Shown: positions 27,957 to 38,215, counted from the first letter of the stretch. The stretch is DNA of 64,000 nucleotides from Martelella alba (GCF_005217455.1 NZ_SZPQ01000004.1:1-64000); one strand, 5' to 3'. The notes: generated by a model from the sequence alone, not told the origin. Numbers and translations are program-made.

Positions 27957-27976
27957 TACTGTTTTTGTATCCAGTG
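27957..27976 (+). promoter_or_regulatory. LexA box of uvrB
   Basis: TACTGTTTTTGTATCCAGTG has the CTG-N10-CAG core and the flanking TA/TG of the SOS consensus. It resembles the E. coli uvrB box closely and overlaps the predicted transcription start, so uvrB is expected to be SOS-inducible. Confidence 0.85.
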
Positions 27977-28057
27977 ACTGGTCGCTGGCAAATTCATCGC
28001 GCCATCCCCATACTTGAAGTCTGTCCCGTCGTCCCGTTGCCCGTAGGTAGTCTGCAG

Positions 28058-30067
28058 ATGAGTAAAGCGTTTAAATTGCACTCGAGTTTCCAGCCTTCCG
28101 GCGATCAGCCGGAAGCCATCCGCCGCTTGGAGGAAGGATTGCAGGACGGTCTCGCGCATCAGACGTTGCTGGGCGTGACCGGATCGGGTAAAACCTTCAC
28201 CGTTGCCAATGTTATCGCCGATCTCAACCGGCCTACCATGGTGTTGGCGCCGAACAAGACGTTGGCCGCGCAGCTTTACGGTGAAATGAAGGCGTTTTTT
28301 CCCGATAACGCGGTGGAATATTTCGTATCGTATTATGATTATTACCAGCCCGAGGCCTACGTGCCCAGCTCGGATACCTTTATCGAAAAGGACGCTTCCA
28401 TAAACGAGCATATCGAGCAGATGCGCCTTTCAGCGACCAAGGCGTTACTGGAACGTCGCGACGTCATCGTGGTCGCGTCGGTATCGGCGATATACGGGTT
28501 GGGCGATCCTGATGCTTATCTGAAGATGATGCTGCATCTTACCCGCGGCATGCTCATCGACCAGCGCGCCATATTGCGCCGTCTGTCGGAACTGCAATAT
28601 ACCCGCAACGATCAGGCCTTCCAACGCGGTACGTTTCGCGTGCGCGGTGAAGTCATTGATATTTTCCCGGCCGAATCCGATGAAATCGCCCTGCGGGTGG
28701 AGCTTTTCGATGAGGAGGTCGAGCGGCTGTCGCTGTTCGATCCCTTGACCGGGCAGGTGATGCAGATGGTGCCGCGCTACACCATCTATCCGAAGACCCA
28801 TTATGTCACCCCGCGGGAACGGCTGTTGCAGGCGATGGAAGATATCAAAGTGGAGTTGGCCGAACGTCGGGCGGTGTTGCTGGCCAGCAACAAGCTTTTA
28901 GAGGAACAGCGTCTGGCGCAGCGCACCCAGTTTGATCTCGAGATGATGAATGAACTGGGTTATTGTTCCGGCATCGAGAACTATTCACGCTTCCTCTCCG
29001 GTCGCGGCGAAGGCGAACCGCCGCCGACGCTGTTCGACTATTTGCCGGCCGACGGCTTGCTGGTGGTGGATGAGTCCCATGTGACCATTCCGCAAATAGG
29101 CGGGATGTACCGGGGCGATAGAGCGCGCAAGGAAACGCTGGTGGAATATGGTTTCCGTTTGCCGTCGGCGCTGGACAACCGCCCCCTGAAATTCGAGGAA
29201 TTCGCCGCCCTTGCTCCGCAAACCATCTATGTTTCGGCGACGCCGGGGGATTATGAACTGAAAATGTCCGGCGGCGAGGTGATCGATCAACTGGTGCGCC
29301 CCACCGGTTTGCTGGACCCGCGCATCGAGGTGCGGCCGGTCGCCACCCAGGTGGACGATCTGCTTTCGGAAATCCGTCGGCGGGCGCAAATCAACGAACG
29401 GGTGCTGGTCACCACCTTGACCAAGCGGATGGCCGAAGATTTGACCGAATATCTGGAAGAACACGGCGAGCGGGTGCGTTACCTGCACTCCGATATTGAA
29501 ACCGTGGAGCGGGTGGAAATCATCCGGGATTTGCGGTTGGGCGAGTTCGATGTGCTGGTGGGCATAAACCTGCTGCGCGAAGGCCTGGATATGCCGGAGG
29601 TCTCCTTGGTGGCGATCTTGGATGCCGACAAGGAAGGTTTCCTGCGTTCGGAGCGTTCGCTTATCCAGACCATCGGCCGCGCCGCCCGCAATCTGAACGG
29701 CACCGCCATCCTGTATGGCGATAAAATAACGCCTTCAATGGCGCGCGCCATTGAAGAGACCGAACGCCGGCGCGCCAAGCAGCATGCCTATAACGAGGCC
29801 AAAGGAATCATTCCCCAGGCGCTTGACAAGTCGGTGGCGGACATCATGGAACTGGGCCAGTCGCCCGCCCATGCCAAGCTGAAGAAACGCCGGGCCATGG
29901 AAGCCGCGGCGCAATACGGCAATATGACGCCAAAAGCGCTGGAGCAAAAAATTCGCGAGCTGGAAGCCAAAATGCTGGCGCACGCGCAAAATCTGGAGTT
30001 TGAACAGGCCGCGACTGTGCGCGATGAAATTCATGCCCTGCGCGAACAGTTTATCGCTGTGTCCTGA
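28058..30067 (+). CDS. uvrB: Excinuclease ABC subunit B
   Basis: Damage-verifying helicase of nucleotide-excision repair, loaded by UvrA and engaging UvrC. The 669-residue protein has Walker A GVTGSGKT, the damage-probing beta-hairpin [21 protein letters not shown] region, helicase motifs DESHVT and IGRAARN, and the C-terminal UvrC-binding helix pair ([17 protein letters not shown]). The frame opens at 27965, but [11 protein letters not shown] at 28058 aligns with E. coli (673 aa). The LexA and DnaA sites lie upstream. The 3' end overlaps the end of the convergent ybhK by 17 bp. Confidence 0.97.
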   Translation: MSKAFKLHSSFQPSGDQPEAIRRLEEGLQDGLAHQTLLGVTGSGKTFTVANVIADLNRPTMVLAPNKTLAAQLYGEMKAFFPDNAVEYFVSYYDYYQPEAYVPSSDTFIEKDASINEHIEQMRLSATKALLERRDVIVVASVSAIYGLGDPDAYLKMMLHLTRGMLIDQRAILRRLSELQYTRNDQAFQRGTFRVRGEVIDIFPAESDEIALRVELFDEEVERLSLFDPLTGQVMQMVPRYTIYPKTHYVTPRERLLQAMEDIKVELAERRAVLLASNKLLEEQRLAQRTQFDLEMMNELGYCSGIENYSRFLSGRGEGEPPPTLFDYLPADGLLVVDESHVTIPQIGGMYRGDRARKETLVEYGFRLPSALDNRPLKFEEFAALAPQTIYVSATPGDYELKMSGGEVIDQLVRPTGLLDPRIEVRPVATQVDDLLSEIRRRAQINERVLVTTLTKRMAEDLTEYLEEHGERVRYLHSDIETVERVEIIRDLRLGEFDVLVGINLLREGLDMPEVSLVAILDADKEGFLRSERSLIQTIGRAARNLNGTAILYGDKITPSMARAIEETERRRAKQHAYNEAKGIIPQALDKSVADIMELGQSPAHAKLKKRRAMEAAAQYGNMTPKALEQKIRELEAKMLAHAQNLEFEQAATVRDEIHALREQFIAVS

Positions 30068-30983
30068 TCAGCTCGGGCCATTCCAGCAGCAGGCTATCGA
30101 GCGCGGCGCGCAGCAGCGTCCGGTCGTGGCGGTGGGGTTGGCCCGCGACGGCCAGCGGCCGGCATATCACCCGACATGGCCCGGTATCCGCCGGGCATCG
30201 CTCGACGCCGGTGATGATTGCGTCGATGCGCCGATTTCCGCCAATGGCGTGTTCGATCATCGCCTGTTTTTGCCGCAATGTCAGTGCGGTGGCGGCGACG
30301 CTTGTCTCCGGGCCCAGATTATCAATATAGACCAGCGGCGCCGGGCACAGGCGCACGGCGCCGCTGAGATCGGGCAGCAACAGCGGCGGCATCAGGCTGG
30401 TGAGGAAACTGCCGGGACCTATCAGCAGCAATTCTGCCGCCGCTACCGCCCGAATGGCTTCCTGTGTCGCCGCCACCGCCGGATAAACCCGCAGGTTAAC
30501 CGGTAACTCGGGCAGTCCATCCACCGCCACTTCCCCATGGATAGTCTGCCCGTCGGCGGTAACGGCCCGGAGATCCGCCGGCTGTTCCGACATGGGAATC
30601 AACCGGGCGTCCACTTTAAGTAAATCGCGTAGCAAATTGATGGCGTCAAGCGGGCGGACACTGAGATTATCCAGCGCCTTGAGCATAAGATTACCGAGGT
30701 TGTGTCCGGCCAATTCCCCTTGACCGCCGAATCGGTATTCAAACATGGCGGATGCGAGACTGGGCCGCGATACCAACTGATTAAGGCAGTTGCGGGTATC
30801 CCCCCAGGCAATTCCGCCTTGAGCATGCCGGATCCGTCCGGTGGAGCCGCCATTATCGGTAGTGGCGACGATACCGGTCAGCCGGGGGCCCAGGAATGAC
30901 AAGGCGGACATGGCCCGGCCCAAACCGTGTCCGCCGCCGAGCGCCACCACGCGTTGCAATTGCGCCAAAGTGGGATTGCGCAT
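30051..30983 (-). CDS. ybhK: YvcK/YbhK-family gluconeogenesis factor homolog
   Basis: A 310-residue CofD-like protein with the hallmark N-terminal [15 protein letters not shown], the conserved [22 protein letters not shown] and [12 protein letters not shown], and [17 protein letters not shown]. In Bacillus the family member YvcK binds UDP-GlcNAc and is needed on gluconeogenic carbon; the E. coli role of YbhK is not settled. The frame extends to 31112, but [10 protein letters not shown] at 30983 aligns with E. coli. It is convergent with uvrB (17-bp overlap) and divergent from moaA. Confidence 0.93.
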   Translation of the reverse strand: MRNPTLAQLQRVVALGGGHGLGRAMSALSFLGPRLTGIVATTDNGGSTGRIRHAQGGIAWGDTRNCLNQLVSRPSLASAMFEYRFGGQGELAGHNLGNLMLKALDNLSVRPLDAINLLRDLLKVDARLIPMSEQPADLRAVTADGQTIHGEVAVDGLPELPVNLRVYPAVAATQEAIRAVAAAELLLIGPGSFLTSLMPPLLLPDLSGAVRLCPAPLVYIDNLGPETSVAATALTLRQKQAMIEHAIGGNRRIDAIITGVERCPADTGPCRVICRPLAVAGQPHRHDRTLLRAALDSLLLEWPELIRTQR

Positions 30984-31255
30984 AAATCTCCTGCAAGTAA
31001 AGAGGCAACGTGAAGTATACGGAGTATATACCCTAAAGGGATACGCCATGCTTCGCATACATCCCGTATTTGGCTTTTCTTGCCGGCCCTGGATAACCGG
31101 TGCGGCCCACACTTGGAATAAGGGTGGCTGGCAGCCGGTATTTTATCAAGGGCGCTTGGCTGGCAGCCCCATCTTCTCGACTGAATCCATCGCCAACCTG
31201 CCGTTTCGGCATCACGAAAACTCGTTAGACACAGGGACGAAAACCGATGAAATTA

Positions 31256-31279
31256 CGCTATATATATGTTTATATAGCG
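31256..31279. promoter_or_regulatory. ModE operator upstream of moaA
   Basis: CGCTATATA-N6-TATATAGCG is a perfect inverted repeat that matches the ModE consensus. It lies about 215 bp before moaA and upstream of the riboswitch. In E. coli ModE with molybdate activates moaA from such a site, and the same is inferred here. Confidence 0.85.
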
Positions 31280-31374
31280 AAATTTCTCCATTGCCCCCAT
31301 GGCTAAGCATAATAATTAGGTTTAAAATGATACCCATGCCAGGTCCGGCCACGGCGTTGTCGTGGGTCGAACCG

Positions 31375-31494
31375 AACTCCTAGCCTTCATGCCTAAGTCG
31401 CTTCCACGCGCGATATGGCATGTTGGCCGTGGCCTTAGAGCCGCCAGGGTGCAGGATAGAAATGTCCGCATCTCCCGTACTTGGAAAGGTGTTA
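31375..31494 (+). promoter_or_regulatory. Molybdenum-cofactor (Moco) riboswitch of moaA
   Basis: The leader before moaA keeps the elements that I recall from the enterobacterial Moco RNA: GCCTAAGTCGCTTCCACGCG, GGCATGTTGGCCGTGGC, AGCCGCCAGGGTGCAGGA and TCCGCATCTCCCGTACTTGG, ending in the AAAGG ribosome site. The cofactor product is expected to lower moa expression by masking that site. Boundaries are approximate and no covariance model was run. Confidence 0.8.
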
Positions 31495-32484
31495 ATGGTG
31501 CCACAACTTATCGATGCGTTTGCGCGCAAATTTTACTATTTGCGTCTGTCCGTTACGGATGTTTGTAACTTCCGCTGTACTTATTGCCTGCCGGACGGTT
31601 ATCGGCCCCACGGTCACAATAACAAGAGCTTTCTGTCGCTGGAGGAAATCCGGCGTCTTACGCGGGCTTTTGCCGAACTTGGTACCGAGAAGGTGCGGCT
31701 GACCGGCGGCGAGCCTTCCCTGCGCCGCGATTTTTGCGAGATTATCGCCGCTGTGCGCGAAAACCCGGCTATCACCACCCTGGCGGTGACCACCAACGGT
31801 TATCGGCTCTCACGCGATATCGCCGCCTGGCGCGACGCCGGACTGACCGCGCTGAATGTCAGCGTCGACAGCCTGGATGCCCGGCAATTTCAGGCCATCA
31901 CCGGTCAGGATCGGTTCCGGCAGGTCATGGACGGTATTGATGCGGCATTTGCGGCCGGTTTTTCCCGGGTCAAAGTCAATACCGTGTTGATGCGGGATAT
32001 CAACGACACGCAGTTGGAGACTTTTCTCAATTGGATAAAACCGCGGCCAATCCAGTTGCGCTTCATTGAATTGATGGAAACCGGCGATGGGGGTGAATTG
32101 TTCCGCCGCCGCCATGTCTCCGGCGAAACAGTGCGTCGGCGCCTGTTGGCGCTGGGTTTTACAATGAGTCCGCGCGGCCGCGCCGACGGACCGGCGCTGG
32201 TGTACCGGCATCCCGACTACCAGGGCGAAATTGGTCTTATCATGCCTTACGCCAAAGATTTCTGCGCCAGTTGCAATCGGCTGCGGGTATCCTCCACCGG
32301 CAACTTGCATTTGTGCCTGTTCGGTGAGCAGGGCATCCCCCTGCGGGATTTGCTGAACCGGGATTCCGCGTTGCCGCAACTTAAAGCGCGCATTACCGGC
32401 GGCCTGCAAATGAAAAAACAAACCCATTTTCTGCACCAGGGCGATCCCGGCAACACCCGGAATTTGTCCTTTATCGGCGGTTGA
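31495..32484 (+). CDS. moaA: GTP 3',8-cyclase
   Basis: Radical-SAM enzyme that, with MoaC, turns GTP into cyclic pyranopterin monophosphate, the first step of molybdenum cofactor synthesis. The 329 residues equal E. coli MoaA. The N-terminal cluster is CNFRCTYC (Cys24, Cys28, Cys31), the C-terminal one CASCNRLR with a later Cys in LHLC, and the essential C-terminal Gly-Gly is present. The frame opens at 31420 inside the riboswitch; the ATG at 31495 after GGAAAGG gives the E. coli length. ModE and Moco sites lie upstream. Confidence 0.97.
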   Translation: MVPQLIDAFARKFYYLRLSVTDVCNFRCTYCLPDGYRPHGHNNKSFLSLEEIRRLTRAFAELGTEKVRLTGGEPSLRRDFCEIIAAVRENPAITTLAVTTNGYRLSRDIAAWRDAGLTALNVSVDSLDARQFQAITGQDRFRQVMDGIDAAFAAGFSRVKVNTVLMRDINDTQLETFLNWIKPRPIQLRFIELMETGDGGELFRRRHVSGETVRRRLLALGFTMSPRGRADGPALVYRHPDYQGEIGLIMPYAKDFCASCNRLRVSSTGNLHLCLFGEQGIPLRDLLNRDSALPQLKARITGGLQMKKQTHFLHQGDPGNTRNLSFIGG

Positions 32485-32503
32485 GACCGGCAAGGAGCGA
32501 GCG

Positions 32504-32983
32504 ATGTCCCTGACTCATATTAACGCTGACGGCGAAGCGCGAATGGTGGATGTCTCCGCCAAAGAAGAAACCCGGCGCGAGGCGCGCGCCGAGGCGTACG
32601 TCGCCATGTCGGCGGCCACATTGGCTTTGATTGTCGATGGGCGGCATCATAAAGGCGATGTCTTTGCCGTGGCCCGCATCGCGGGTATTCAGGCGGCCAA
32701 ACGGACCTGGGACTTGATTCCCCTGTGCCATCCGCTGCCGCTTAGCAACGTGGAGGTGGTTCTGGAAGCGCAACCCGCTGAAAATCGGGTACGCATCGAG
32801 ACCCGCTGCCGGCTGACCGGTCGGACCGGCGTGGAGATGGAAGCGCTGACCGCCGCGTCTGTGGCGGCCCTGACCGTCTATGATATGTGCAAGGCGGTGC
32901 AAAAGGATATGGTAATAGGTCCGGTACGCCTTTTGGCGAAAAGCGGCGGTAAATCCGGCGACTATCAGGCGGTTGCGCAATGA
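32504..32983 (+). CDS. moaC: Cyclic pyranopterin monophosphate synthase
   Basis: Works after MoaA to form cyclic pyranopterin monophosphate. The 159-residue product has [18 protein letters not shown] at the N-terminus, [23 protein letters not shown] and the active-site lysine in KAVQKDM. AAGGAGCGAGCG precedes the ATG. It lies 19 bp after moaA, whereas E. coli has moaB between them. The stop overlaps moaD in an ATGA arrangement. Confidence 0.97.
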   Translation: MSLTHINADGEARMVDVSAKEETRREARAEAYVAMSAATLALIVDGRHHKGDVFAVARIAGIQAAKRTWDLIPLCHPLPLSNVEVVLEAQPAENRVRIETRCRLTGRTGVEMEALTAASVAALTVYDMCKAVQKDMVIGPVRLLAKSGGKSGDYQAVAQ

Positions 32984-33225
32984 TCCGGGTACTGTTTTTC
33001 GCCCAGGTCCGCGAACTGGTGGGTACCGATAGCCTGATGGTGGATGCCGGGTACCCTACGGTGGAAGCGTTGCGCCAGGCTTTGGCCGCACGCGGTGAAA
33101 GCTGGTCGCGGGCTCTTGAGCCGGGCCGGTTGCTTTCGGCGGTGAATCAGACGCTGGTTAGCGCCGATCATCCGCTGGCGGCGGGCGACGAAGTGGCGTT
33201 TTTCCCGCCGGTGACCGGAGGCTGA
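32980..33225 (+). CDS. moaD: Molybdopterin synthase small subunit
   Basis: Ubiquitin-fold sulfur carrier of 81 residues. The C-terminal Gly-Gly (PPVTGG), which becomes a thiocarboxylate after activation by MoeB and inserts into MoaE, is present. The N-terminus [14 protein letters not shown] is typical. Its ATG overlaps the moaC stop (ATGA), so the subunits are coupled in translation, and moaE starts two bases after its stop. Confidence 0.96.
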   Translation: MIRVLFFAQVRELVGTDSLMVDAGYPTVEALRQALAARGESWSRALEPGRLLSAVNQTLVSADHPLAAGDEVAFFPPVTGG

Positions 33226-33227
33226 AC

Positions 33228-33713
33228 ATGGCTGAAACCCGCATCCGGGTCGATACGGCGTCTTTTGACATGACGGCGGAATACGCGTGGCTGTCGGCCG
33301 GCGACGCAGACGGCGCGGTGGTGACGTTCACCGGTAAAGTGCGCAATCACAATCAGGGAGAACACGTCGCCGCCCTGACCCTTGAGCATTATCCCGGTAT
33401 GACCGAGCGGGCTTTGGCGGATATCGCGGCGGCGGCGCGGCGGCGCTGGGCTCTCGGGCGGGTGACGATCATTCATCGTGTCGGCGAGTTGCGCACCGGC
33501 GAGTCCATTGTCCTGGTCGGGGTCAGCGGGGCCCATCGCGAAGCGGCGTTTCAGGCCGCCGAGTTCATCATGGATTACCTCAAAACCCGCGCGCCGTTCT
33601 GGAAACGTGAAACCATCGACGGCGGTAGCCGCTGGGTGGACTCACGCGCCAGCGATCATCTGGCGGCCGAACGCTGGCGCAAGGATAAAGACGGCGGCGA
33701 AGACGCGCATTAA
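33228..33713 (+). CDS. moaE: Molybdopterin synthase catalytic subunit
   Basis: Converts cyclic pyranopterin monophosphate to molybdopterin with sulfur from MoaD. The 161-residue product has GAVVTFTGKVRNHN, ALTLEHYPGM, GRVTIIHRVGEL and the lysines of LKTRAPFWKRE, which lie at the active site in E. coli MoaE (150 aa). The C-terminal tail (about 10 residues) is longer than in E. coli. It is the last gene of moaACDE. Confidence 0.96.
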   Translation: MAETRIRVDTASFDMTAEYAWLSAGDADGAVVTFTGKVRNHNQGEHVAALTLEHYPGMTERALADIAAAARRRWALGRVTIIHRVGELRTGESIVLVGVSGAHREAAFQAAEFIMDYLKTRAPFWKRETIDGGSRWVDSRASDHLAAERWRKDKDGGEDAH

Positions 33714-33825
33714 CACACAATCTTTACGATGTCCGCGTTATTGGGCCGGAAGGATTTTGTGGTAAGCTATGAACAGGTGGCCGTGTCACGGCCTTGGTTT
33801 TCCCAACACGTTAAAAGTGATAGTC

Positions 33826-34536
33826 ATGGATCGATTCCCCCGTTCTCAGGGTTCCATTGTGGAGCGCGCCGATGCCGGCATCCAGCCCTTTATGGCGCAG
33901 GTCTATGGCTGGATGACTTGCGGCTTGTTCCTGACTGCCTTTGTTTCCTGGTATGCCGCGCATACCCCGGCGGTATTGAGTTTTATTTTCCAAAGCCAAC
34001 TGACTTTCTTCGGTCTGATCATTGCGCAACTGGCGCTGGTGTTTGCTATTTCCGGGATGGTCAACCGGCTAAGCGGCGCCGTCGCCACCACGCTGTTTAT
34101 GCTGTATTCCGCGCTGACCGGTTTGACGCTGTCCAGTATTTTTATCATCTATACGGCCTCATCCATCGCCGGTACCTTTGCGGTGGCGGGGGGGATGTTT
34201 GGCGTCATGAGCCTTTACGGCTACACGACCAAGCGGGATCTCAGCAGTTTCGGTAATCTGCTGTTTATGGCGCTGATAGGTATCGTGTTGGCGTCGCTGG
34301 TGAATATCTGGCTTAAAAGCACCCAGTTGATGTGGGTGGTGACGTATCTTGGCGTGCTGGTGTTCGTTGGGTTGACCGCCTACGATACGCAAAGGCTCAA
34401 ATCCATGGGCGCGCAGTTGTCGGCTGACGACAAGGATCAGTTCCGTAAATATTCCATTGTCGGCGCGCTGGCCCTTTACCTGGATTTCATCAACCTGTTC
34501 CTGATGCTGCTGCGTATTTTTGGCAACCGTCGCTAA
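33826..34536 (+). CDS. ybhL: Bax inhibitor-1 family membrane protein YbhL
   Basis: A 236-residue inner-membrane protein with about seven helices, collinear with E. coli YbhL (234 aa), including YGWMTCGLFLTAFVSWYAA, YSALTGLTLSSIF, YGYTTKRDL and the C-terminal LALYLDFINLFLMLLRIFG with the acidic residue used for pH/calcium gating in BI-1 proteins. Role in bacteria is not established; ion leakage or protease interaction has been proposed for relatives. The frame opens at 33769, but the ATG at 33826 aligns with E. coli. It follows the moa operon, as in E. coli. Confidence 0.93.
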   Translation: MDRFPRSQGSIVERADAGIQPFMAQVYGWMTCGLFLTAFVSWYAAHTPAVLSFIFQSQLTFFGLIIAQLALVFAISGMVNRLSGAVATTLFMLYSALTGLTLSSIFIIYTASSIAGTFAVAGGMFGVMSLYGYTTKRDLSSFGNLLFMALIGIVLASLVNIWLKSTQLMWVVTYLGVLVFVGLTAYDTQRLKSMGAQLSADDKDQFRKYSIVGALALYLDFINLFLMLLRIFGNRR

Positions 34537-34549
34537 CACGCATCACTAC

Positions 34550-34580
34550 CGGCCCGATTCGCGTCTTTCCTTTCGGGCCG
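34550..34580. terminator. Hairpin between ybhL and dcyD
   Basis: CGGCCCGA and TCGGGCCG form a perfect 8-bp stem with a 15-base loop 14 bp after the ybhL stop. There is no T-run, so it could be a Rho-assisted or weak terminator. Confidence 0.4.
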
Positions 34581-34596
34581 TCGCCGGAGATAGCCA

Positions 34597-35586
34597 ATGG
34601 ATCTGTCTCAACGTCTTGCCGATTATCCGCGATTGAATCTGATAGGCCAGCCAACCCCATTGGAATACCTGTCACGGCTTTCTGAGCATCTCGGTCGGGA
34701 AATCTATATTAAACGTGATGATGTCACGCCCTTGGCGCTTGGCGGCAATAAACTGCGCAAGCTGGAATTCCTGGCGGCGGAAGCGTTGCGCCGGGGTGCC
34801 GATACGCTGGTGACCGCCGGCGCCATCCAATCCAACCACGTCTGCCAGACTGCGGCGGTGGCGGCCCGTTTGGGCTTGCATTGTGTCGCGTTGCTGGAAA
34901 ATCCCATTGCCACCCGGGCGGAAAACTATCTCGGCAACGGCAACCGATTGTTGCTTGATTTGTTTGGCGTGGAAGTGATCCATTGCGAGGCGCTCGATCA
35001 GCCGGACCGGCAGCTTGAAGAAGCGGCGGAACGGCTGGAGGCGCAAGGGTTCCGGCCTTATGTCATTCCGGTGGGCGGTTCCAATGCGCTGGGCGCCCTG
35101 GGCTATGTGCGTTGCGCGCTGGAAATCGCGCAGCAGTGCGAGGGCGGTTCCCGGCCGGGCAGCGTGGTGGTCGCCTCCGGCAGCGCCGGCACTCATGCCG
35201 GTTTAGCCCTGGGTTTGCAGGCGGTATTGCCCCAAACCCAGGTCATCGGCGTGACGGTTTCCCGCAGTGCCGGATTGCAACGTCCCAAAGTGGCGGCCTT
35301 GCAGCAGCAGTTGGCTCAGGCGCTCAACGTTTCAGCACCCCTGGCCGATATCGCATTATGGGATGAATATTTTGCCCCCCGTTACGGCATGCCCAATGCC
35401 GGGGGGCTGGCGGCCGTGCAACTGATGGCGCGTCTTGAGGGAATACTGCTTGACCCGGTTTATACCGGCAAAGCCATGGCGGGGCTGATTGACGGCATAA
35501 ACCGGCAGCGTTTCGGCGAGGGGCCGATTCTGTTTATCCACACTGGCGGCGCGCCAGCCCTGTTCGCCTACCATCCGGACGTTTGA
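34597..35586 (+). CDS. dcyD: D-cysteine desulfhydrase
   Basis: PLP enzyme that breaks D-cysteine into pyruvate, sulfide and ammonia, protecting against D-cysteine and recovering sulfur. The 329-residue product is close to E. coli DcyD: the PLP lysine in [10 protein letters not shown] (about residue 53), [34 protein letters not shown] and [18 protein letters not shown] precedes the ATG. In E. coli dcyD sits in tcyJ-dcyD-tcyL-tcyN beside fliAZ; here only tcyN follows. Confidence 0.94.
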   Translation: MDLSQRLADYPRLNLIGQPTPLEYLSRLSEHLGREIYIKRDDVTPLALGGNKLRKLEFLAAEALRRGADTLVTAGAIQSNHVCQTAAVAARLGLHCVALLENPIATRAENYLGNGNRLLLDLFGVEVIHCEALDQPDRQLEEAAERLEAQGFRPYVIPVGGSNALGALGYVRCALEIAQQCEGGSRPGSVVVASGSAGTHAGLALGLQAVLPQTQVIGVTVSRSAGLQRPKVAALQQQLAQALNVSAPLADIALWDEYFAPRYGMPNAGGLAAVQLMARLEGILLDPVYTGKAMAGLIDGINRQRFGEGPILFIHTGGAPALFAYHPDV

Positions 35587-35812
35587 ACCCCCTTTTCAAC
35601 GACCGTTGTTGTGGCTGAGCGGTGTGCTGTCGGGCGCGCCCGGGCTTATCCGGCCGATGTCGTCGTGCTTGACCGGCGCGCGCGCTTGTCGGAACCCGTC
35701 GGTCGGCGGACTTCGTTTTTGCCTGGTGTGTCCCGGCAACGGCCATGGTACGCGTTGGCGAAAAATTTTCGTGTGGCGGATTCGGTTCGCCGACGTAACG
35801 AGGAAAGGTGTC

Positions 35813-36577
35813 ATGAGTACAATTGAAGTCAGGCGGCTGGTAAAAACCTTCAATGGGCATCGGGTGCTTGACGGTATTGATCTGACGGTGGACAAGGGCG
35901 ATGTCCTGGCAATCGTCGGGCCGAGCGGTTCGGGGAAAACCACGCTGCTGCGCAGCATCAATCTTCTGGAGGAGCCGGATAGCGGCACGGTGCAGGTGGG
36001 GTCAATCATTATCGACGGCGCCCAGCCCCTCAGCGTCCAGAAAAAGCAAATTCGCGCCCTGCGTCAGCAGGTGGGGTTTGTTTTTCAGAATTTTAATCTC
36101 TTTCCCCACCGATCGGTTTTGGACAATATTATCGAAGGACCGGTGGTCGTTAAAGGCGAGCCGCGCGACGAAGCCGTTGAACGGGCAAGGGCGCTGTTGG
36201 CCAAGGTCGGTTTGAGCGGCAAGGAGACGGCCTATCCCAAACGGCTGTCCGGCGGACAACAGCAGCGGGTGGCCATCGCTCGCGCGCTGGCCATGCGTCC
36301 GCAGGTGATATTGTTTGATGAGCCGACATCGGCGCTGGACCCTGAGCTGGTGGGCGAGGTATTGAACACTATCCGCGCGCTGGCGGAAGAAAAAACCACT
36401 ATGGTTATCGTCACCCATGAAATGAGCTTTGCCCGTGATGTGGCTGATCGCGCGATTTTCATGGATAACGGCGCCATCACCGAACAAGGGGCGGCCAAGG
36501 ATGTGTTCACGCATCCACAGCATGAGCGAACCAGGCAGTTTCTAACGAAATTTTTGAATGCCGGTGTCGCCCATTAA
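35813..36577 (+). CDS. tcyN: Cystine ABC transporter ATP-binding protein
   Basis: ATPase of the FliY/YecS/YecC L-cystine importer, 254 residues and closely similar to E. coli TcyN (YecC). Walker A GPSGSGKTT, Q-loop VFQNFNLFPHRSV, signature RLSGGQQQR and Walker B ILFDEPTSALDPE are all intact. The ATG follows GAGGAAAGG; a longer frame to 35606 is not conserved. The 226 bp between dcyD and this gene, where E. coli has the permease tcyL, contains nothing that resembles a permease, so the ATPase must be orphaned or work with a permease encoded elsewhere. Confidence 0.92.
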   Translation: MSTIEVRRLVKTFNGHRVLDGIDLTVDKGDVLAIVGPSGSGKTTLLRSINLLEEPDSGTVQVGSIIIDGAQPLSVQKKQIRALRQQVGFVFQNFNLFPHRSVLDNIIEGPVVVKGEPRDEAVERARALLAKVGLSGKETAYPKRLSGGQQQRVAIARALAMRPQVILFDEPTSALDPELVGEVLNTIRALAEEKTTMVIVTHEMSFARDVADRAIFMDNGAITEQGAAKDVFTHPQHERTRQFLTKFLNAGVAH

Positions 36578-36682
36578 AGACTGTCTTGTCAGGGTCTGGC
36601 GCCTTACTTCCCGATTGACCCTGCAAGAATTGCTCATTTGCAGTTATTTTTTAGATATACATCCCACTTCGATACAAATTTT

Positions 36683-36690
36683 GCTACAAT
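36683..36690 (+). promoter_or_regulatory. Predicted extended -10 promoter of rhlE
   Basis: TGCTACAAT-type sequence (TACAAT with an upstream TG) lies about 110 bp before the rhlE ATG in an AT-rich stretch. No good -35 is seen. The long leader is in keeping with post-transcriptional control of DEAD-box helicase genes, but that is speculative. Confidence 0.35.
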
Positions 36691-36802
36691 AACGTTAAGT
36701 TTTTTTCCGTTCACTATGGAAAGGCGTTGCCTCCCATCTGATCATCCCCCCTAAACGTGTTGAGTTTGGCAAATCGGGGCGGATCTGGAGTTATTCATTA
36801 TT

Positions 36803-38215
36803 ATGTCATTCGATTCCCTTGGCCTGAGCGCCGAGATTTTGCGCGCCCTGGCCGAGAAGGGTTACAAAGAGCCCACACCGATTCAGCTTCAGGCCATACC
36901 TTTTGTCTTGCAAGGTCGCGATATCATGGCCAGCGCCCAGACCGGCACCGGTAAAACAGCGGCGTTCACTTTGCCGATCCTGCAACTGCTGGACCGGAAA
37001 ACACCGGCCAGGGGACGTCGCCCGGTACGGGCGCTTATTCTGACCCCCACCCGTGAGCTGGCCGCGCAAATCGGCGAAAACGTGGTGGAATACAGCGCGC
37101 ATTTACCTGTCCGTTCCATGGTGGTGTTCGGCGGCGTCAGTATTAACCCACAGATGATGAAATTGCGCGGCGGCGTGGATCTGCTGGTGGCCACGCCTGG
37201 CCGATTGCTGGATCTGGCCCACCAACGGGCGGTGGATTTGTCCCAACTGGAGATCCTGGTGCTCGACGAAGCGGACCGCATGCTTGACATGGGGTTCATC
37301 CACGATATTCGCCGGGTGATGAAGTTGCTGCCCGACCGTCGGCAGAACCTCCTGTTTTCCGCCACATTTTCCAGTGATATTAAAGCGCTGGCTACGACGC
37401 TGTTGAATAACCCGGCTTCGGTGTCCGTCGCTGCGCCCAATGCGGCCGCCGATCTGATAACCCAACATGTGCATTTGGTGGATAAGAAGCGTAAACGGGA
37501 ATTACTGTCGTATATGATAGGCCATCATGACTGGCGCCAGGTGCTGGTTTTCACCCGTACCAAACACGGCGCCAATCATCTGGCGGAATCGTTGAACAAA
37601 GATGGCATTGCCTCGGCGGCAATCCATGGCAACAAAAGCCAGGGGGCGAGAACCCGCGCGCTGGCGGATTTCAAGCAGGGACAAATACGGGTGCTGGTCG
37701 CTACCGACATCGCCGCCCGCGGGCTGGATATCGATATGCTGCCCCATGTGGTCAACTATGAGCTACCGCAGGTCGCCGAGGATTACGTGCATCGCATCGG
37801 CCGTACCGGCCGGGCTTCCGCCACCGGCGAAGCCTTATCATTGGTGTGTGTCGACGAATACGGGCTGTTGCGCGACATTGAACGTTTGTTGAAAAAACCG
37901 ATACCGCGCATTGCCCTACCGGGATACGATCCCGACCCGACCATCAAAGCCGAGCCGATCCAGACCGGTCGCGGCAGCCGAAACGGCGCGGGGTTTCGCG
38001 GCAATGCGGCGCGCGGCGGCGGTCAGGGCCCTGGGGGGCGCAATGGCGGCGGGCAGGGCGCGACAGGTCGCAACGAAGGCGCGCCGCGTGAAAATGGCGG
38101 CCGCGCGGGGCAACATCGTCGTCCCGGCGGCGCAGTGGCGCAACCTGGACGCGGCGCCGGTCGCGATGGCGCTTCTTTTGCGGGACGGGACTCGCGTAGC
38201 GGCGGCAAAAAATAA
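36803..38215 (+). CDS. rhlE: ATP-dependent RNA helicase RhlE
   Basis: DEAD-box RNA helicase involved in ribosome maturation and mRNA turnover. The 470-residue protein has the Q motif [10 protein letters not shown], motif I AQTGTGKT, motif II DEAD ([14 protein letters not shown]), motif III SAT and motif [10 protein letters not shown]. From about residue 390 it carries a Gly/Arg/Asn-rich basic tail with repeated RG(G/N) elements, typical of RhlE and used for RNA binding. Length is close to E. coli RhlE (454 aa). In E. coli dinG follows directly; here about 20 kb intervenes. Confidence 0.96.
   Translation: MSFDSLGLSAEILRALAEKGYKEPTPIQLQAIPFVLQGRDIMASAQTGTGKTAAFTLPILQLLDRKTPARGRRPVRALILTPTRELAAQIGENVVEYSAHLPVRSMVVFGGVSINPQMMKLRGGVDLLVATPGRLLDLAHQRAVDLSQLEILVLDEADRMLDMGFIHDIRRVMKLLPDRRQNLLFSATFSSDIKALATTLLNNPASVSVAAPNAAADLITQHVHLVDKKRKRELLSYMIGHHDWRQVLVFTRTKHGANHLAESLNKDGIASAAIHGNKSQGARTRALADFKQGQIRVLVATDIAARGLDIDMLPHVVNYELPQVAEDYVHRIGRTGRASATGEALSLVCVDEYGLLRDIERLLKKPIPRIALPGYDPDPTIKAEPIQTGRGSRNGAGFRGNAARGGGQGPGGRNGGGQGATGRNEGAPRENGGRAGQHRRPGGAVAQPGRGAGRDGASFAGRDSRSGGKK

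Noticed and set aside
31015-31060. Possible fourth copy of the interspersed repeat (GGAGTATATACCC)
   Set aside because: Only a short match to the joined ends of the element; no interior similarity.
35587-35812. Frameshifted tcyL permease in the dcyD-tcyN gap
   Set aside because: None of the three plus-strand frames shows the hydrophobic helices or coupling loop of the permease.
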